From CAWUKV01 sp963923025 (GTDB lineage: Bacteria; Cyanobacteriota; Cyanobacteriia; Phormidesmidales; Phormidesmidaceae), in the NCBI GenBank assembly GCA_963923025.1, contig CAWUKV010000001.1:31643-95642 (forward strand): a stretch of 64,000 nucleotides of DNA, read 5' to 3'. Position numbers and translations under genes: made by a program. Numbering within the stretch: position 1 is the stretch's first letter; each line of letters begins with the position of its first letter. Positions 61,201 through 64,000 of the stretch are shown piece by piece. A model generated the notes under the pieces. The model worked only from the letters and a program-made list of their open reading frames with translations. It was not told the origin of the DNA and did not search any database.

Positions 61201-62185
61201 GTACCTGAGCTAGCAGCAGGCTTCGACCCAGCAAAATCAGCAGCGATATTAAGACAACAGTGCGTGATGTCGTATCTGGGCGGGTAGTAGGTGCGCCAGA
61301 TGTAGCAGGCTCGGTTTTTAATGCTGGCTGATCGGAATGGACCGGAGGTTGTTGAGCAGAACCTGCTATGCGTCGCTGATAGCCAAGCCAAGCTGTTGTC
61401 CCCACGGTGCCTACGTAAGTTGCCAGCAGCGGCCAGCTGCTGAATCCAGCCCAGCCCAGATGTAGCCATCCCAGCAACAAGAAAGGGATGCGTAGTGTCG
61501 CACTGTCCAACAGCCGAAACGCGACGTAGCTCAGACCCAACAGCGACAAGATTGCCAGTATTAAACCCAAAGGCTGAGACAGCAGCCCCAGCGCATCGAT
61601 CATCCATACGTTGATTGGGAAAAGCAGTAGGGTTGCGATCGCAAGCATACGGGCCGTGGTTTGCAGTTTTCCCTGTCGCCCAGTCCACTGACTTGCGCCC
61701 CAAAAACCTAAGGTGTAAACCAGCAGTACCCCGTACTGCCCCACGGGTGGAAACAGACTCCACTGCGTCGCGGCTAGTACCGCTGACGACACCACAACCA
61801 AAAACACACCCAGGAACAGCAGCCAGACCACGCTCATCTCAGCTACGAAGGCGCGAGTTGCGCGTGCGATTGGGCTGGGCGGTTTGGGCGTCGGTGCGGG
61901 TGACGGTGATGGAACAAACGAGCGCGACTCAGCAGGCCGAAGCGGTAGCCGTTGACTGAGGGTTTGAGCGATCAATTGGATCTGGGCATCCGTCAGCAAC
62001 CCAAGCTGTTGCCACTGCTCTAACCCCGTCAGCAAATGCTGCTGGGTTCGGGGCAAGGTTAGATCCAGATGAATCTCTAGGGATTGATTTTCGGGTGTGT
62101 GGTTTGACGTGTCGCGGTTAGGGCTGCGCATCGTATCTGCTCTAGCATCATGCTTCGATGCTAAGGGCGTGGGCGTGGCAAACAT
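58247..62185 (-). CDS. Giant polytopic membrane protein, unknown function
   Basis: About 1312 residues from ATG 62185 (GTG 62197 and ATG 62131 are other candidates). The first about 115 residues are soluble: DLTLPRTQQHLLTGLEQWQQ, LGLLTDAQIQLIAQTLSQRL, then a Pro/Ser linker. The remainder is an almost unbroken series of hydrophobic helices, probably more than thirty, e.g. VVWLLFLGVFLVVVSSAVLA, LLLGLGV-like stretches, and WAIGILLGIVFIWLAATFES at the end. The plan recalls DUF2157-type cyanobacterial proteins. No transporter or enzyme motif was seen. Leu, Trp and Gly are enriched. It converges on smpB. Confidence 0.75.
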   Translation of the reverse strand: MFATPTPLASKHDARADTMRSPNRDTSNHTPENQSLEIHLDLTLPRTQQHLLTGLEQWQQLGLLTDAQIQLIAQTLSQRLPLRPAESRSFVPSPSPAPTPKPPSPIARATRAFVAEMSVVWLLFLGVFLVVVSSAVLAATQWSLFPPVGQYGVLLVYTLGFWGASQWTGRQGKLQTTARMLAIATLLLFPINVWMIDALGLLSQPLGLILAILSLLGLSYVAFRLLDSATLRIPFLLLGWLHLGWAGFSSWPLLATYVGTVGTTAWLGYQRRIAGSAQQPPVHSDQPALKTEPATSGAPTTRPDTTSRTVVLISLLILLGRSLLLAQVPVEQLGLAFGLCGALLVWLINNRLSTATGGLLLFAGWAITVDQSPPLQALGVSGLASALLWQRLRQYWRRRDLLMLLGVGVQAYWLLWFLLPWEMREGFLNGLSALSSTSVTGQSWAGVALMPTVAAVLLLAQRLQGWQQPRLTKVSKGVAVAIGIGLTMLSLDNSLMLAANLTGSVGLLLWQMRSHPRLLNIAHGIGLTALATWIYNGFSDLNATEWGQVGLVTLTVEWGLSLVLRQTRWRRSTWYGSVAIALLSYTALFYDYFTALSTTPPRVWLWVPMALTLLANHPRALKPHQAVGLTMTALVLHSPFLAEPMVGLLLDGDWSAVDVPVSFALGTLCMALNSRRYPRDLTALFTVGSGLVALTSGWIWLTDDLSSTLLLVWAVEIVGLWALQRGLGRRDGALSRLYNRAMHGWSGALLIALYGCLSLVTVITYLVPTDTDQTVANNSLFTVGLTLAGLGVALWQRSTNARWWGAAVGTGLFAAMSVYALTPPTGALYSTLAVVMLALGLVTQLAGDGWTRWQQRPYLSSWHAIPITYAATGWGLGHGPIGQSLTLTATTGLYTWAAALVLLGVGRRRAEWQTVSYVGLVGVSLGAYELLVYRLLQASGGQPGDGLTLLAGLAVGIAGCDRILSRWLLPYLRVSTQGLQTVSHLHWLLGSGFTLMAVLAGLSATGSWLWIAVSLLLAAYALAMGNQRWTTASAWFTHEGWTWLGWAEALLIVAYARFELFAHLTILLNWAGLIACGLGFALYRLPWTRWGWPARPARWLGLGLPLLTLGVTLAQVKTQNLLLVGAFYAWVAQRLDRIRLSYLSVLLLDWAMLRFLTQQDWITALWVGTTVGLSVLYVAEVEPRLQPTSLRAQRHALRLLGSGLMAATALYQTEVSQSLLSFAGLALLMGLGLMVAGTALRVRAFLYVGLGLFVAQTLRILWQLVSTDALLLWAIGILLGIVFIWLAATFESRRTQMSDLLSQWSAMLDSWA

Positions 62186-62197
62186 AACCGCTGTCAC

Positions 62198-62489
62198 TTG
62201 ATTTAAATCAGATACCAGCCCACATTTGATCGATATCAGCCCACGAATATGTCCATCGGCTTGAGCGGTTTCTGTAGGGTTACCATGAACACATCACTGG
62301 CTGAGTACATCCCGTATTGGGCGTCCCGCTGGCGTCCCGCTGGATGCAAAGGCTAAGTACGGCACAGGCTAGGCGCTCCAGACGGCCTAGACGGACCAGG
62401 CGCACTGGCAGGCGTCTGGTCAAACGCGTTTTCAGACGTATGCTCAATCGCATTATTAGACGTTTGATTAGGGGGATGAATCTCTCCCG
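62198..62489. other. Spacer with short repeats between the membrane protein and tpsB
   Basis: Contains GATACCAGCCCAC and GATATCAGCCCAC 20 bases apart (62209-62255 region) and an 11-bp exact tandem duplication, GGCGTCCCGCT twice, near 62318-62341. Further right, several CAGACG/TAGACG/TTAGACG-type words recur. No gene supported. Confidence 0.5.
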
Positions 62490-64000
62490 CTAAAACGGCG
62501 TGTACTGAATCGAGAAATAGACGCCGTTGTCCTGCCAGCCATCTCGATCACCGGGTAGGTCTACCAGGGGAATGCCCCAATCTAAGCGAGCCGAAAAACT
62601 CTCGCCTTGCTGCCACAGAAAACCAAATCCAGTCCCCACCAGCGTGTTAGGACCGGACGAACTACCGTCAAAATTCCAGGCGACACCGGCATCAATAAAG
62701 GGCGTTACCTGAAGCACGCCATCCAGTTCTGGAATGCGGGCAATGGGCAGGCGAAGTTCAGCGGAGAGGAGCGCGCCATTGTCTCGCAGTAGGGCATCTT
62801 GGCGGTAGCCACGTACGCTCTGGGCACCGCCTATGCCAAACTCTTCTGCCGAGAGTAGGTCGTCTAGGGCAAACTGGGCATCACCCCGTAGGAAAAACAG
62901 CGTATCGCGTCCTAAAAGTTGGACCCACTGCCCCTGTCCGCGCCAGGAGAGGAAGCGGCTATCAGGCCCTTCTGTATTCACCGTTGAGTTGAGGGCATCT
63001 AGACCCAAGCTGAACTGCGATCGCAGGGCCAATACATGCTGCTCGCTTCGCGCGGTCCATTCCTGAAAAAATCGCAGCGCTGTGACTCGGGTTGAGCCGT
63101 TGTTATCTGCGCCAGGAGACAGGGGAAACGGACCAATGTTGTCGATTCCCAGACGCGTTTGACTGTTTTGGTGGGACAGCGTTAATCCCACCGCCCAATC
63201 GGTGGTTGGCGTTTCAATGAACGGATGTCGCCAGCTCAGCTCGTAGTAAGTGCTGTCGGAAGAGATCTCGAGGATTGAAAAAACAGAGTTGATCACCTGA
63301 CTGCTGGAATGGCCTGCCGCTAACCGTAGCGTGTCGTTATTGGGGCTGACCGGAATGGTGTAGCTCACATCAAAGCCGTCACTGCCATCTGTGTTTTTGT
63401 AGTCAAAGGTAATTTTGTCACCCAGGCCCAGTAGATTATCCTCGTTCACGGCCAGTATGCGCTGTGTACCGCCAATATTGGGTGAACGATTGTTGGCTAT
63501 TAGCGTATTGATTGCAAACGAGTCAGCCTCGGTAATGTCTATAACTAATAGGCTGGTACCTGGTCGGACCCCTGCCTGCAAGTCAGCAGAAACGGTCTCA
63601 ATCAACGGGTTGAGCTGTAGCCGCTGGAGACCCGTCAGCAGAGCTTCAACATTGAGAGGTGGTGTTGCAACGCGCTCGATCCGGCTACGGACATAGGCTT
63701 CGCGGAGTCGCGTTGTCCCGGTCACCACAACATCTTCTAGCGCCCCCTCAATCACTTGAACGACGACGACATCGTTCTGCACCGTTTGAGGAGGAATAAG
63801 CGCTCCCGAGGTCAGATACCCCGATTCAACATACCGTTCAGTAATGGCAGTGCGCAGCTCAAGCAGTTCGCTAAAGCTAACCTGACGCCCCACGTAGGGC
63901 GCGATTAAATCAGCAAAGTCGACTTCGTCAAAAACGGTACTGCCTTGAATCTCAACATCACCAACATAGAAAGTCTCATCTACCCCATATAGCTCTGTAC
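62490..64000 (-). CDS. TpsB-type outer-membrane transporter (ShlB/FhaC family), 5' end beyond window
   Basis: Partial: the frame is open to the right edge and the N-terminus is outside. The first visible residues (ELYGVDETFYVGDVEIQGST, VFDEVDFADLIAPYVGRQVS, then FSELLELRTAITERYVESGY) form the first POTRA domain, followed by a second (GALEDVVVTGTTRLREAYVR). The beta-barrel follows, with GIGGAQSVRGYRQDALLRDNG (VRGY/F motif) and the ending GVYFSIQYTPF with a terminal Phe. It forms the pore for a TpsA adhesin. The adhesin at 50263-53262 is about 9 kb away on the other strand and is its best candidate substrate. Confidence 0.92.
   Translation of the reverse strand, partial: TELYGVDETFYVGDVEIQGSTVFDEVDFADLIAPYVGRQVSFSELLELRTAITERYVESGYLTSGALIPPQTVQNDVVVVQVIEGALEDVVVTGTTRLREAYVRSRIERVATPPLNVEALLTGLQRLQLNPLIETVSADLQAGVRPGTSLLVIDITEADSFAINTLIANNRSPNIGGTQRILAVNEDNLLGLGDKITFDYKNTDGSDGFDVSYTIPVSPNNDTLRLAAGHSSSQVINSVFSILEISSDSTYYELSWRHPFIETPTTDWAVGLTLSHQNSQTRLGIDNIGPFPLSPGADNNGSTRVTALRFFQEWTARSEQHVLALRSQFSLGLDALNSTVNTEGPDSRFLSWRGQGQWVQLLGRDTLFFLRGDAQFALDDLLSAEEFGIGGAQSVRGYRQDALLRDNGALLSAELRLPIARIPELDGVLQVTPFIDAGVAWNFDGSSSGPNTLVGTGFGFLWQQGESFSARLDWGIPLVDLPGDRDGWQDNGVYFSIQYTPF

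Overview
The window is chromosomal DNA of a cyanobacterium. Evidence: frequent HIP1 octamers (GCGATCGC), the photosystem I assembly gene ycf3, Ycf51, cyanobacterial families DUF6464, DUF1995 and DUF928, a FurC/PerR-type regulator, and a type III glutamine synthetase preceded by an NtcA-type palindrome. The mix of gene families suggests a filamentous Leptolyngbya-like lineage, but that is inference. No rRNA, tRNA, CRISPR array, phage or intact transposon was recognised.

Layout. 1-6.4 kb: an MlaE-type lipid-transport permease, then four collinear envelope-type genes of unknown function, then a Fur-family regulator. 6.5-10 kb: the replication origin. dnaA and dnaN lie on the minus strand and flank a cluster of DnaA boxes with an AT-rich stretch; a 24-residue membrane peptide gene with a very good ribosome binding site follows dnaN. 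10.7-18.6 kb: housekeeping genes (peptide deformylase, argS, gloB, aspS) with small accessory genes. 18.6-26.7 kb: a CSLA-like glycosyltransferase, a class V PLP enzyme, a lipoprotein, aroA and a c-di-GMP phosphodiesterase whose receiver and GGDEF domains have lost their key residues. 26.8-33 kb: ycf3-gatC, a PLD-fold exported protein with an EF-hand loop, ycf51, an Fe-type alcohol dehydrogenase, an aminotransferase and an ACT protein. 33-39.9 kb (minus strand): pentapeptide and DUF456 genes, a histidine kinase / small ORF / response regulator unit, DUF1995, cysteine desulfurase and prfC. 40-46.5 kb: an exported metallo-hydrolase, a phosphodiester glycosidase lipoprotein, a RecD-like helicase and glnN. 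46.7-50.1 kb: a decayed sodC remnant, a coiled-coil membrane protein, and a TetR regulator divergent from a quinone-oxidoreductase-like gene with paired operators. 50.3-56.7 kb: a two-partner-secretion adhesin, a TPR-CHAT caspase-like protein overlapping it by four bases, and a DUF928 protein; a matching TpsB transporter is cut by the right edge. 56.7-62.2 kb: thpR, a YciI protein, smpB and a 1300-residue polytopic membrane protein.

The most system-like element is the TpsA-CHAT-DUF928 unit plus TpsB. Below gene scale, intergenic DNA carries two diverged palindromic repeat families, each seen in two copies (6.46/49.99 kb and 8.48/47.02 kb), and many exact tandem duplications of 11-18 bp. One palindromic copy sits where the 3' half of the sodC remnant should be.
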